From Coptodactyla brooksi (Eukaryota > Arthropoda > Insecta > Coleoptera > Scarabaeidae), in NCBI GenBank assembly GCA_033557675.1, contig JAWQRM010000554.1:1-21524 (forward strand): DNA of 21,524 nt, in the 5' to 3' direction. Every line of letters starts with the position of its first letter. Position 1 is the stretch's first letter. Made by a program: the position numbers and the translations under genes. Positions 1 to 9,099 of the stretch are shown here, piece after piece. The notes under the pieces are model-generated. The model was not told where the DNA came from. It ran no database searches and saw only the letters and a program-made list of their open reading frames with translations.

Positions 1-440
1 ATTATCAAATATTGTGTAATATACTTAATGTTATACAATAATAAATATCGAAATATTATACACGAAAATTATACACAGTCCTAGCATCGTTTCCAGTTGT
101 GAACTAGAGTATCTCCATGAAGTTCCTTAAAATGTCTTTAGAGTCTAAAAGATCATACTGAGGACAGTTAAGGGCAGAAAATGTCTCACTGTCTGCAACA
201 TTACTAATCTTTAATACCTACCTAATACATACTTTTTAAATATAAGATGTGTGCATAAGCAATAACATGGCTCTGTCCGAGATTATCGCAAATCATTGTG
301 CTTATCTGATTTAGTACTAATATCTTATGCTTCAATTTGCTACTTAATCGCGGCTATTCAATTTTTTGCTTAAGCAAGAATCTGAAAATAAACTACAATG
401 TAAACAACCTCTTTTGTAATTATCTATACACCTAGTAATA
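1..440. other. AT-rich stretch without a gene
   Basis: I see no long open frame, RNA gene or repeat here. It is ordinary AT-rich flank ending in the TA dinucleotide (439-440) used as a mariner target site. Confidence 0.6.
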
Positions 441-514
441 TTAGGTTGTTCGGAAAGTACTTTCGTTTTTTTTTGTGAAAATGAAAGGTTCTTTTCTTAG
501 AAAGTATAAACACT

Positions 515-965
515 TTATGTAATTACATCTTCACCATTTTGGTCCAACAACTTTTGCTATTTTTCTGGTAGTAGCATGATTCCACGCTCATAAAACTTCT
601 AATCTTTGCTGACAAAAAACTTATCCAAGTCATTTTTGACAAGCACTTTTTGACACATTTGAAGTAAAGGTTTTGCCATCAAAAAAATTTGTAGAGACCG
701 AAACGAGCAATAATCAGAAGGTCCCGGATCTGGAGAATACGGTAGGTGTGGTAGTATATTCCATCCAACCTGTAAAATCTTTTGGCGAGTTACCAAACTG
801 GTATGCGGTCTTGCACTACCTTGGTGGAACACAACACCTTTTCTATTGATCAATTCAAAAAATTAAAATAAATAAAAAAATAAATTCTGGCCTTTTCTAT
901 TTGTGTGAATCATGAAATTTGTCCAGTTGATGACAGTACACTTTAGAGTTGATCGTCATGTTGCC
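515..965 (-). pseudogene. mariner transposase, C-terminal remnant (dead)
   Basis: Read on the minus strand, the remnant starts near 965 with TINSKVYCHQLDK, the segment that follows the first catalytic region in mariner transposases. An AT-rich insertion with stops interrupts it around 855-890. It resumes at 853 with INRKGVVFHQGSARPHTS, runs through YSPDPGPSDY, and ends with FYERGIM and a stop at 515-517. Mariner transposases cut and paste DNA with a D,D(34)D triad. The second aspartate, normally in HQDNARPH, is glycine here (HQG, codon GGT). The third aspartate, in PSDY, is present and lies exactly 34 residues after that position. The first catalytic region and the N-terminal DNA-binding domain are missing. 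There is also an in-frame stop after FVSKD, near 599. It is a fossil. Confidence 0.92.
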
Positions 966-1650
966 CCAAAATTTTTGAAAAGTGTCCCCAAAAATTTTGA
1001 AAACTTTTACAAAAAGTTTTGCAAACCAATTTGCAAAAAATCATGCAATTTGTCCAGTTGACGATAGTACACTTTAGAATTGATCGTGATATTCTCCCAA
1101 AAATTTTGAAAAGAGCTCCCAAAAATTTTGCAAATTTGCAAAAAATTTTGTAAACCAGTTTTGAAACTGGAATTCTGTCAATACATCTTTTCCATAAACA
1201 TCGACTACACTTTCCTCGCTTGAATGGCATGTTTACCTCTTTTGTAATAAAAAAGCAATGTGTGCCGAAAATGCTGTTTTTGATACTCCATGTTTCATAA
1301 GACACAAAAAGAAAACAATTGTACAGAACTGAACAAAATATTTTCACACATAAAAAATTCAAATAAATAAGAAAATAAATTTTGGCATTTAGAATTGATC
1401 GTGGTATTCTCCTAAAAATTTTGAAAAGAGCTTTCAAAAATTTTGCAATCTTGCAAAAAATTTGTAAATTTTTGCAAACAATTTTGCAAACTAGCTTTGA
1501 CACTGGCATTCTGTCGATACATCTTCTTCATACATCGACTAATTCGAAAGCAAAATGTACCGAAAATGCTGTTTTTGATTCTCCGTGTTTCATAAAGTAC
1601 AAAAAGAATACAATTGCACAGAACTCAACAAAATATTTTCACACATAGAC
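944..1650. repeat. tandem duplications inside the mariner element
   Basis: Three copies of one segment begin at 944, 1075 and 1390, each opening with TAGA(A/G)TTGATCGT and followed by low-complexity CAAAAATTTTG-rich sequence. The copies starting at 1075 and 1390 are about 315 bp apart. They remain alignable to about 1375 and 1650, sharing CCGAAAATGCTGTTTTTGAT and AACAAAATATTTTCACACAT. The copy at 944 is shorter, with a period of about 131 bp. The start of each copy corresponds, on the minus strand, to the transposase segment ending in TINSK, so coding sequence was duplicated with the filler. The 188-codon open frame here is made of this repeat and is not a gene. Confidence 0.85.
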
Positions 1651-1735
1651 TTTGCAATGTCAGCTGTCAGAACATATAATGCATATACGGTTTAGAATGA
1701 AGTTACGAAACGAAATTACTTTCCGAACAACCCAA

Positions 1736-2058
1736 TAGTTGATGTCATCGTTATGGTCATTTAGAGCATCGAGAAGTGGAGTTTCATATGTTGGTGTGCA
1801 AACACGGTATTTTTTCAGCTTCGACCAAAGTTGTTCCTTAATTTTGTTTCCTAACCATTCGCTCCAAACGTGCTTTCTCCCTTGTAGACTAGCAATAGTG
1901 GTATAATTTCCCGAATCTTGCAGTTACATTACCAATGTGACGGATAACAAATTACCTTGTATTTTATATGCTTGATGACATTCATCAAGCATAACAAAGT
2001 CACTGTCAAATGACAGACTGCTGCATAGAAAGAAGAAATCACTTTCCGAACAACCCAA
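1736..2058 (-). mobile_element. second mariner right-end fragment with an unidentified open frame
   Basis: The plus-strand sequence at about 2035-2058 is another copy of the right terminal repeat, ending ...CTTTCCGAACAACCCAA and followed by TA at 2059-2060. It has the same orientation as the end at 1735, and no matching left end lies between them. Between the two ends, the minus strand is open from 1923 to about 1660 (roughly 88 codons) and runs through the TIR at 1735. It contains SLQGRKHVWSEW and LWSKLKKYR. I do not recognise this as mariner or any named protein. A canonical ATG is lacking: an in-frame TAA lies at 1924-1926. It could be chance, or a host or transposon fragment trapped between two ends. 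Confidence 0.6.
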
Positions 2059-2629
2059 TATATGAGATAAATGATAACTACCATTTGCCAGACCCGTATG
2101 GTTCATTGCAGTAGAGAACTAATCAATAGCCTAAGTAATGATGACATAAAACCCTTATTATCGAGAAAGGGCAAAATTAATTTCTTTTTCAACAGATGAA
2201 AAATTGTGTGTACTGTTAATGCGTAATGATGATTAAACGTTTCCTTTTATTATACATATGCGTAATGATGATCTATTGCTATAACATGTATGGTTTTGTT
2301 TTGATTTATGAGCTTTAGTTGATATATTGGCTATATAACAATCGTTATATTTATTGTAGTAAAATATGCATTATTATTAGTTGGTTAAATATTTTTCAAA
2401 TTATTGTATCTCGATATGAACACATTTTTGCACAAACCGAATCATTATTAATGATTAATTGTTGCGCTATCTCTATTAAAGTGCTTTTATGCAAAGTTTC
2501 ATTAGGTTGAAGAAGACGATGCATGAAAAATCGATTGAACAGCATGACTAATGAAACCGTTCCAATTATTGTTAACATAATGAAACTGCTAACATTATTC
2601 TAGGCATTGCTGAAATAGATTGATTATAC
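2059..2629. other. AT-rich stretch without a gene
   Basis: Only short open frames are present, none with a recognisable motif and several overlapping on opposite strands. I see no RNA gene or clear repeat. Confidence 0.55.
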
Positions 2630-2765
2630 AGGGTGCCTCAGTGTGGTTTCGCCACTCGGATATCTCAGAATTGGTAAGAGATATCTTTTCTGAGAAAAAT
2701 TGTTTTAACGACAGTTTATCTCTTACAAATTGCGATATCTCTTACCAGTTTACTTTAATGATTAT
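2630..2765. mobile_element. possible transposon end fragment
   Basis: The sequence ACAGGGTGCCTCAGTGTGG starts at 2630. It is of the CAGGGTG type that opens many insect DNA elements. GGTAAGAGATATC (about 2674-2686) and its reverse complement GATATCTCTTACC (about 2734-2746) form an inverted pair about 50 bp apart. No protein-coding trace accompanies it. The call rests on these two patterns only. Confidence 0.35.
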
Positions 2766-4010
2766 TAATAATTATTTTATATCAATTTCGTTCCTTTAGC
2801 TCCTTTAAAAATAACGCAATAAACACAATGAAGATACGATAAATACTTGTGAAATATACTTGTGACCCGATAACGTCTATATGTAAACACTATATTGTTA
2901 ATATATATTGTTATTATACTGTAAGTGGTGCTATTTTCGTGCGGTATGTTACAAAATAAAATGAAAAGATATTGTTTGAAATAAGACAAATGGTACTTAC
3001 TGGCGTATTAATAACCACTTAACGTGACGAAGCAATTTCTTATTCCACAAACGTGTCTATATCAATACATACTGATAAAACTGGTATTGCTACGAACAAT
3101 AAAGCTATAAAGCTACTGAAATGAAATACACACTTTTAAAATGATATTTGATGCTTTAATTATTTTAACCATTATATGATGATTTCCTGCAAAAGTCATT
3201 GTTGAAGATGTTGTTATTGTTCTATTTTAAACAAAACCGGGTAGATTGTATTTTCTGTTTACCTGCATAATGTGAAACACAATAGGCTATTATAGTGTTA
3301 TCCTTTGTTACAGTGTCATTAAAATTTGAAAGCACAATGCACGTTCTCGAAATTGTTATATGAAAACAGATTTACCTAATTATTAAGATAGATATTTTCA
3401 AAATCTTGTCCAATACTGTAGCGTTCAAATATCGAAACGAATTGCTCCTTTAACCATCGTGTACATGTGTAATTTATACACATGTTGTGCACGCAAGGGT
3501 ACTCGGGTACCAATTCACAATTTGTAGGCATAAGCTTTATTTTCTCGGTTTATTTGAAAAACAGTGATGTATTCTAGTAAGGAATGAGTGAATGTAGATC
3601 ATTAAAAAAAATCATCAAAAAAAAGTCAAATATTTTGTCCTGTTTGGTTTTCCGCTTTTCTGGTTGTTTATGGGTACAACCCTCTATCGGAAATTCCTTT
3701 AATTTGTGCTTTTATGATGAATCATTGTAGAGGTATCATAAACGATCTCCCAATTTATATAATAAACAAAGCAAAGTATACTACAGACGATGTGGGCAAT
3801 AAAAAAGGTTTTTCCTAAACCTACTTTACCCAAGCATAGGTTATGAGAAATAAACGTATGATCCATACAATAAAAAGTGTTAGAAGTGGAAGAGGAAAAG
3901 ATTTTTTGCATTTATAAGAAACCCGACACATTTGTTGAGTCAGTAATAATTTTTGTTTTGCTGTGCGAAGTTTGCTTTATCCAGTTGAACAAAATAAGTG
4001 ATTTTTAGAA
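2766..4010. other. AT-rich stretch without a gene
   Basis: There are only short frames without recognisable motifs. Poly-A and poly-T runs are scattered, for example near 3600-3625. Nothing further is supported. Confidence 0.5.
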
Positions 4011-4560
4011 ATGGAAGAATCATCTAAAGAACAGTATAAAAGGTATATTTGATAGTTTTTGTTATTGCCATAAGATTACAATACTAACACTTTTATTTAT
4101 TCTCTTTATAAGCTTACTTGTGAATAACAACAAGCTTATTTAGCAAGCCTATTGTGTGATATAAGTAGTGCTAGTGAAGTTGGTGATGATGATGTTGCGT
4201 CTGATGATGAATGATTTTGAAGATGCTTATAGTAACAACGCTGACAATGAAATTTAGTTAGGAGAAAATAATCCTGATGAAGAAAATGTAGAGGAAATTG
4301 ATGATATTGGTCCTAGTGCTAGTACAATGAAATCGTGATTTACTACTAAAGATGGTTCAGTATGGAGAAAAACACCACTTAGAATGACTCGCGTTCAAAA
4401 ACACAATATTGTCCGTCAGAAACATGGGCGTCAACAAAAAATTTATCAATCTGCGATAGCTTCCAAAGTATTCTTTTGGAAGAGATGGTTGTCATTGTAC
4501 AAGAAACAAACTCAAAGATAAAGCGAGTCCAGGACAACTGGAATTAAGAAAACCCTGGCA
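4011..4560 (+). pseudogene. piggyBac-like transposase, N-terminal fragment (broken)
   Basis: An ATG at 4011 starts MEESSKEQYK. A GT-starting, AG-ending stretch (about 4042-4113) could be an intron or decay. Next comes an acidic stretch (SSASEVGDDD, later PDEENVEEIDDIGPS), then KDGSVWRKTPLR and KHNIVRQKHG, then after a frameshift LLEEMVVIVQETNSKIK near 4470-4530. The order acidic tail, K-D-G-x-x-W, H-N-I-x-R, and a helix ending in E-T-N matches the N-terminal half of piggyBac transposases (DDE_Tnp_1_7 type), which normally excise at TTAA sites. Several stops and at least one frameshift interrupt it. The catalytic domain is absent: the sequence stops where the next transposon begins at about 4620. 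That element may have cut it off. Confidence 0.7.
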
Positions 4561-4619
4561 TACAAAAAAGATGGAGACATGTCAATTGAGACGAACTCTA
4601 TACCTACATACATAGGCAT

Positions 4620-6463
4620 AATATTTCTAAGATAAAAAATTCAGATGAAGACGTGGTCAACAACGTTTCGTTTCCAAGATACAGGGTGTGGAAATTTTAT
4701 TTTTATTTTAATTTTATAGATATGCAATATGTTTTACAGGGAGATGGTTTTTTCGTGGCCATGACAGATTTTACCTCCCGAAACTTTTTTTACAGCGACA
4801 GTGACTTACGCAGTTTTTATAATTCAATTTCTAGTCCTCTCAAAAAATTTTTTCATATCTTGTATTTTATTTGTACGTGTCACCATTTTCAAAGTATTTA
4901 CCAAGATATTCCCCTTATGCTTGTAATGACCTCGAAAAGTATTATTGACAACTATTGTTGAAAATTTATGATTTTAATGACGTTTGAAAATGAAAATTTT
5001 ATGAAATAACATTTTTGTAATCAACATAAAAACATTTTAAGCACTAATTTTTAAACAACAACAAACAATGTAACGCTACACAAAAAATTATTTAAAAAGC
5101 ACAATAAATATTGCAAATGCCCACCTCCTACCAATATGCATTTATCTAATCTTCTTCTCATTGATTCGCGTACTCTTTGGAAAATTCCTGGAGTATTTTG
5201 GATCGTTTGACATGAATCTGTTATTCGATTTCTTCGTTCTTCTTCATTTTGAATTCATTTTGAATTATCTAATAATCCAAAGTCTTTAGATGTCTCCACA
5301 GGAAATAATCCAAACAGTTAAGGTCTGGCGACCTAAGGGCCATGGATGAGGCCCTCCCCGACCTATCCAACGATTATTGAAAGTTTGATCCACAAATTCT
5401 CGCGCTTGGATGCTAAAATGTGCAGGTGTACCATCATGCATAAACCATATTTCATTACGGAGTAAGAGTGGCACATCTTCGAATAAAATAGGCAAATTTT
5501 TGTCAAGAAAATCACGATATCTATCGCCCTTTAATCTTCCCGGAATGAAGAATGGACCTATCAAATAATCTCGAAGGATTCCCGCCCAAACGTTAAAAGA
5601 GAACTGTTCTTGAAAATGCGATTCCACTATTGCATGTGGGTTTTCATCTGACCAAAAATGATTGTTATGAACATAACAATGAACATAACAATGCGTATAG
5701 CATTGCGTGAGAAACTTGCTTCGTCAGTAAACAAGATTTTACTTCCAAATAAAGGATTTCGAATAAGGCATTGGAGAAACCAACAATAGAAATTGATATT
5801 TACTGGGAAGTCACGAAGAAGAAGTGCCTGAATTCTCTGAATGTGGTAGGGATATAACAAATTATCATTTAAAATTTTCCATACCAGACCATAAGAAATA
5901 TTCAACATTTGTGATACTTTTTTGGTGAACTAAACTTACTAACCTACTTGATCGTTTTCTTTTTTCTTATTACAGGTTACGTTACGGTATCCGATCATTC
6001 ATGGCTTATTAAATCATGGATAATTAAATCTTATTATTTGTATCATGCATTTTGGATATCTAAGGAAATAATTCGAAACACATGCGAAAAAAATAAAAGA
6101 CATCAAAAAGCTTTATAAGAGGAGTAGAAACTCAAATACCTATAAAAACGGCGTATGTCAGTGACGCCCTAAAAAACATTTCTGGGGGTTAAGCCTGTCA
6201 TAGCGTCGAAAAAATTATCGTCCCATAGATCATATTGAATAGTAATACGGCTGCATTGTAGATATTGTAACAATTTTTATACGACATTCGGTTGGCTTTT
6301 CTTAAAAAATGAGACAGATCTATAAAATAAAAATAGAAATAAAATTTCAACATCCTGTATCTTGAAAACGAAGCGTTTTTGATCACGTCTTCATCTGAAC
6401 TTTTTATCTTAGAAATACTTGAAGAATCGTCCTGTGAAATCGGACACTTATTAAAACACCCGG
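4620..6463 (-). mobile_element. transposon with long inverted arms and a D-41-D type transposase
   Basis: The left arm (about 4620-4960, plus) and right arm (about 6030-6463, minus) are diverged reverse complements. The best-conserved part is AAGATAAAAAATTCAGATGA at 4631-4650 against the complement of 6390-6410, and similarity continues patchily for some 300 bp. The right outer end on the minus strand begins CCGGGTGTTTTAATAAGTG at 6463, next to TATA. The left arm lacks the matching outer 45 or so bases, so that end is truncated. Between the arms lies the minus-strand transposase remnant (5051-5934), whose stop is about 90 bp from the left arm. Open frames at 4653-4961 and 6198-6473 are readings of the two arms and not genes. 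Confidence 0.85.
5051..5934 (-). pseudogene. IS630/Tc1/mariner-superfamily transposase with D-41-D spacing (frameshifted)
   Basis: Readable minus-strand pieces follow the order of a large insect transposase family (HTH plus DDE). They are KKVSQMLNISYGLVWKIL (helix-turn-helix, near 5925-5870), ILFTDEASFS (first catalytic D at about 5725), SFNVWAGI, WFMHDGTPAHFS (second D at about 5435), RSPDLNCLDYFLW (third D, near 5310), and a tail NTPGIFQRVRESMRRRLDKC ending at the stop 5051-5053. I count 41 residues between second and third aspartates, give or take one for a frameshift at SPDLN. Frame breaks occur near 5690, next to a 12-bp tandem duplication (5669-5692), and near 5325, and a stop follows DNSK. 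All three catalytic aspartates survive. The N-terminal DNA-binding half is incomplete: an in-frame stop lies just upstream of FTKKVSQ. Confidence 0.9.
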
Positions 6464-6921
6464 TATAATACATTCTTTCATGAGAAATTTAGAAAATTAA
6501 TTGGTTTTACCCTAACGTACGTTTATCTGAAAAGCATCCATCCGCGTCGAAAAACTTCACCATCAAATTTTTAATTGACGCCCTCTCCTTCAAGCCAACG
6601 ATAGACAGCTTAATGAGATTCCCGATTGGTTTCGGAGATCGCCGTCAGAGGCGCTATCGCTGTTAATCTGCCGTGATAAGCTCGGCGAATCTACTTTTGC
6701 ACGGTATCTTTTTTTTTATTTTCAGCTTGTCGCCGACGGCCACGAACGCAGTGAGGCAATCGGACGAAATAGTCGGACGCTTTAAAAATAATGGCCAGGC
6801 TGGCCTATTAATGAACGCGTCTAGATAGCATTCATTTTGCAAACCGCGGCGCAGTTAGTCACTGAAACGATAAGTGATAGTCTGAAAACAACTAAAAGTG
6901 GTACTGCTCGTATCTAAATCA

Positions 6922-6933
6922 ATGCATATGCAT
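6922..6933. promoter_or_regulatory. exact MORE-type POU dimer site
   Basis: ATGCATATGCAT is a perfect 12-bp palindrome. It is identical to the MORE element, bound by dimers of Oct/POU-domain factors in vertebrates. Binding here is inferred from the match alone. Confidence 0.45.
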
Positions 6934-6940
6934 GCGTGTT

Positions 6941-6966
6941 ATTATACCGCCGTACGGCGATATAAT
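6941..6966. repeat. 26-bp near-perfect palindrome with a CG-rich core
   Basis: The core CGCCGTACGGCG (6948-6959) is a perfect 12-bp palindrome. It is flanked by ATTATA and TATAAT, which are also complementary. Only the C/A pair at 6947 and 6960 breaks the symmetry. It lies 7 bp after the MORE-type site. Confidence 0.8.
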
Positions 6967-7565
6967 AGTTATCGTGTTTACTATTGCAGTTAGTACACAA
7001 CACGTATTTCGCTCGATCGACGGTTGATAATGTACAAATTATTATCATTAAGCGTACAGGCCATTAAGGAAATTGCTGAGCATTTCCTTTGTGCTAGACT
7101 TGCATTAGGAACATTTTTTTACGAAAACAATTCATTGTAATGCAGTCACTAAACAGGTATTCCGGGAAACTTTTACGTTTAAAGTAAATGCGCAGACAAG
7201 CAAAATACCTACGTACGTATGTTACTAAAAGCTGTGGTTCACTTTAGAAATTCCTCGGCTAGTTATTTTGACAGAAATGTAAAAGTAAATTCCTAGAAAC
7301 TTTTGGTGTTGTATTTTTATCCTTTTCTGATGAACATTTGTGTGCAAAATGTGTGCGAAATGTGCAAAATTTGACTGTGTTATACATGTTTTTGAATCTT
7401 ACGTCGTGTTATTAGTATATGTTATTGTCCCATAGGGATATTGCATTCTCGTCCAATTGGTTGACGAGTCGGATGATCCCGGATATCGCACAACAATTAG
7501 CGAAATATAAATAACGTAGTATGTATACATGCGCATACATAAGTACTTATATGCATGTACAATAG

Positions 7566-7920
7566 TACCGTGCGGTGTCCAGTAAGAGGTCTTTCAAACA
7601 AGACCTTGTTTGTTTAATTCCGCTAACTGTTTAATTCCACCACTATATTTTAGGAGACAGAGCAAAATACTTTGAACAAAAAATGTTTCAAATTTTCTAG
7701 TGATTACGATGACAGTCTTTAAAATATCTATTTACTTGCATATTTTGAGAAAAGTCCCGTTTTTTTTTTTAGTCGCAACAGTTACGCCCCCCTAGCAGCT
7801 ATCTCTCGAACTTCTAGCAATTTCTCGTGGCCGGTTTACCTATTAATATTTTTTCCTCAAGTTGTATGATTAACGGTTACCGAGTTATGGCCAGCGTCCA
7901 GTCTTAGATGGCCACCCCGT
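7566..7920. mobile_element. possible short non-autonomous element
   Basis: The left end reads GTACCGTGCGGTGTCCAGT. The right end read on the minus strand is GTACGGGGTGGCCATCTAA, an imperfect inverted pair bounding about 355 bp without coding potential. The GGGGTGGCCA-type end followed by text like TGGCCATAACTCGGTAACCG looks like a dispersed insect repeat. The boundaries and family are uncertain. Confidence 0.4.
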
Positions 7921-7965
7921 ACATATAAGTACATATATGTATATTAAAAGTTCAAAAATAAATTT

Positions 7966-9099
7966 TTAATAAAAATAAGTATTTAAAGATTCATCGAAAT
8001 TTTTATCACTTAATTCGGCAAACCCGTTTTGTAGATTTAAAAGTGTTGACAATGGTAGTTCATCCTCGGCATCAAACTCTATAAGAATGCAATTATTTCT
8101 TACGAATGCTGCTTTACGAAAGCAATTTTTAATAGTCGCTGCTTCAGCTGCCCACGAAGCTTTAATGAAATATAAAGCCTCAAGTACATTAATACATCTT
8201 GCCAGCTATGATGCTGAATTAGCTGTATCAATTTTTGACAATAGGTGCTTCAGTTGTGTTTGCAGGTAAAAAAAATATATTAACATTCGTTAAATTCAAA
8301 TCTAGCATGATCTCATTTTCTTATCAAATTGCTGCAACCATTCAGACATAGTATCTCTAATGTTTCTAATGCTCCAGGAGGACGAACCGACTTACCAACA
8401 ACTAACAACATCTCTTTATCCACTACCATGTTTACACAAAACAAAATAGTGAGCCTTTCCTTCCACAACTTACCCCCGATGCATTTGTCAGATTTGAAGA
8501 CGAAAGTTTTACCAGGTAAAGCACGAAAGAATATCCCACTTTCATCAGCATTGTAAATATCCTTCTGTGGATACACAAGTAATGTAGACAGAAGCTTTGC
8601 CTTGAACTGGTCGACGTCTACCTGACTTGCATCTGAAGCTTTGCCATTTATGCGTTTGAAAATAATGTTATGTCTTCTACGCCATTTTTGTAGCAATCCA
8701 TCTGATGAGGAAAATGCAGAGTATCCCATTTGCTGAGCTATTTCTCTTACCTTCGCCTTTATCGGCCCAGAAATGAGAATCTTTTGGCTTCTAGCCTTTG
8801 CGAATCAATCCAAGCACATTTTGTCTATACGAGAACCTTTAGGTTTAAGAAAACTTTTCTTGTAGTGACTATTTATACCGGATTGCCAATTGCGGCAAAT
8901 ATTTTCTTTACTTTTTGAAATTTCTGCAGCCTGTGTTTTCCAATATTGAACCTTTGCAAAATGTGAAAAATTTTTTATTTTTCTTAAATAAAATACCTTA
9001 CCTTTTCGCTAATTCACGGACTGACAACTTTTCTTTCTCCAACGTGTTGATTATTTAAATTTTTTCGTTCAACGGAAGTTTATTATTTCGCAGTGCCAT
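7966..9099 (-). pseudogene. Tigger/pogo (CENP-B/jerky-like) transposase pseudogene with readable intron
   Basis: Exon 1 (9099-9002) begins MALRNNKLPLNEKI and continues LEKEKLSVRELAK. A 50-nt GT...AG intron (9001-8952) follows. Exon 2 continues in phase with FNIGKTQAAEISKSKENI, the recognition helix region of the CENP-B-type HTH. Next come FAKARSQKILISGPIKAKV and GYSAFSSSDGLLQKWRRRHNI (second HTH), then DIYNADESGIFFRALPGKTF with the first catalytic D. Farther on, in other frames, are MSEWLQQFDKKM, VNIFFLPANTT and INVLEALYFIKASW, with the stop at 7966-7968. Only two point stops interrupt the N-terminal half: TAA at 9057-9055 and TGA at 8807-8805, where the family has W. A frameshift lies near 8370. 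The LDN-type second catalytic segment and the stretch after PANTT are deleted. It cannot encode an active enzyme. Confidence 0.92.

Larger units (their letters stand above)
441..1735 (-). mobile_element. mariner element with both inverted ends, internally rearranged
   Basis: The left end reads TTAGGTTGTTCGGAAAGTAC. The right end, on the minus strand, reads TTGGGTTGTTCGGAAAGTAA, so the terminal inverted repeats match over roughly 28 bases with two or three differences. A TA dinucleotide flanks each side (439-440 and 1736-1737), the target duplication expected for Tc1/mariner. The length of 1295 bp is close to a full mariner. That is a coincidence, because the interior has lost most of the transposase gene and gained tandem duplications and AT-rich filler. 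The coding strand is minus. Only the C-terminal third of the transposase is readable (515-965), so the copy cannot move itself. The ends and transposase resemble the mellifera/irritans group, which is my inference. Confidence 0.93.
6540..7030. promoter_or_regulatory. CpG-richer island with palindromes and a splice-acceptor-like site
   Basis: This half-kilobase is visibly richer in CG dinucleotides than its surroundings. A pyrimidine tract ending in CAG (about 6709-6726) looks like a strong splice acceptor on the plus strand. After it, the frame LSPTATNAVRQSDEIVGRF stays open for 34 codons to a stop at about 6829. Two palindromes follow (6922-6933 and 6941-6966). Such islands in AT-rich insect genomes are often promoters or first exons, but I cannot identify a gene, a TATA box with a fitting initiator, or a downstream coding exon. 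It could also be an old transposon end. Confidence 0.35.

Noticed and set aside
943..1509. 188-codon open frame on the minus strand
   Set aside because: It is built from repeated low-complexity sequence inside the mariner element, and its motifs (FCKIAKFL, FKIFGRI) come from the tandem duplication.
2396..2578. Overlapping open frames on both strands at 2319-2578
   Set aside because: They are short, mutually antisense and without motifs.
4653..4961. 102-codon plus-strand open frame
   Set aside because: It lies wholly in the left inverted arm of the transposon, and the matching right arm gives a similar frame at 6198-6473. It is repeat sequence, not a gene.
8087..8269. 60-codon plus-strand open frame
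   Set aside because: It is the antisense of the Tigger C-terminal coding sequence (INVLEALYF...), so it is a shadow.
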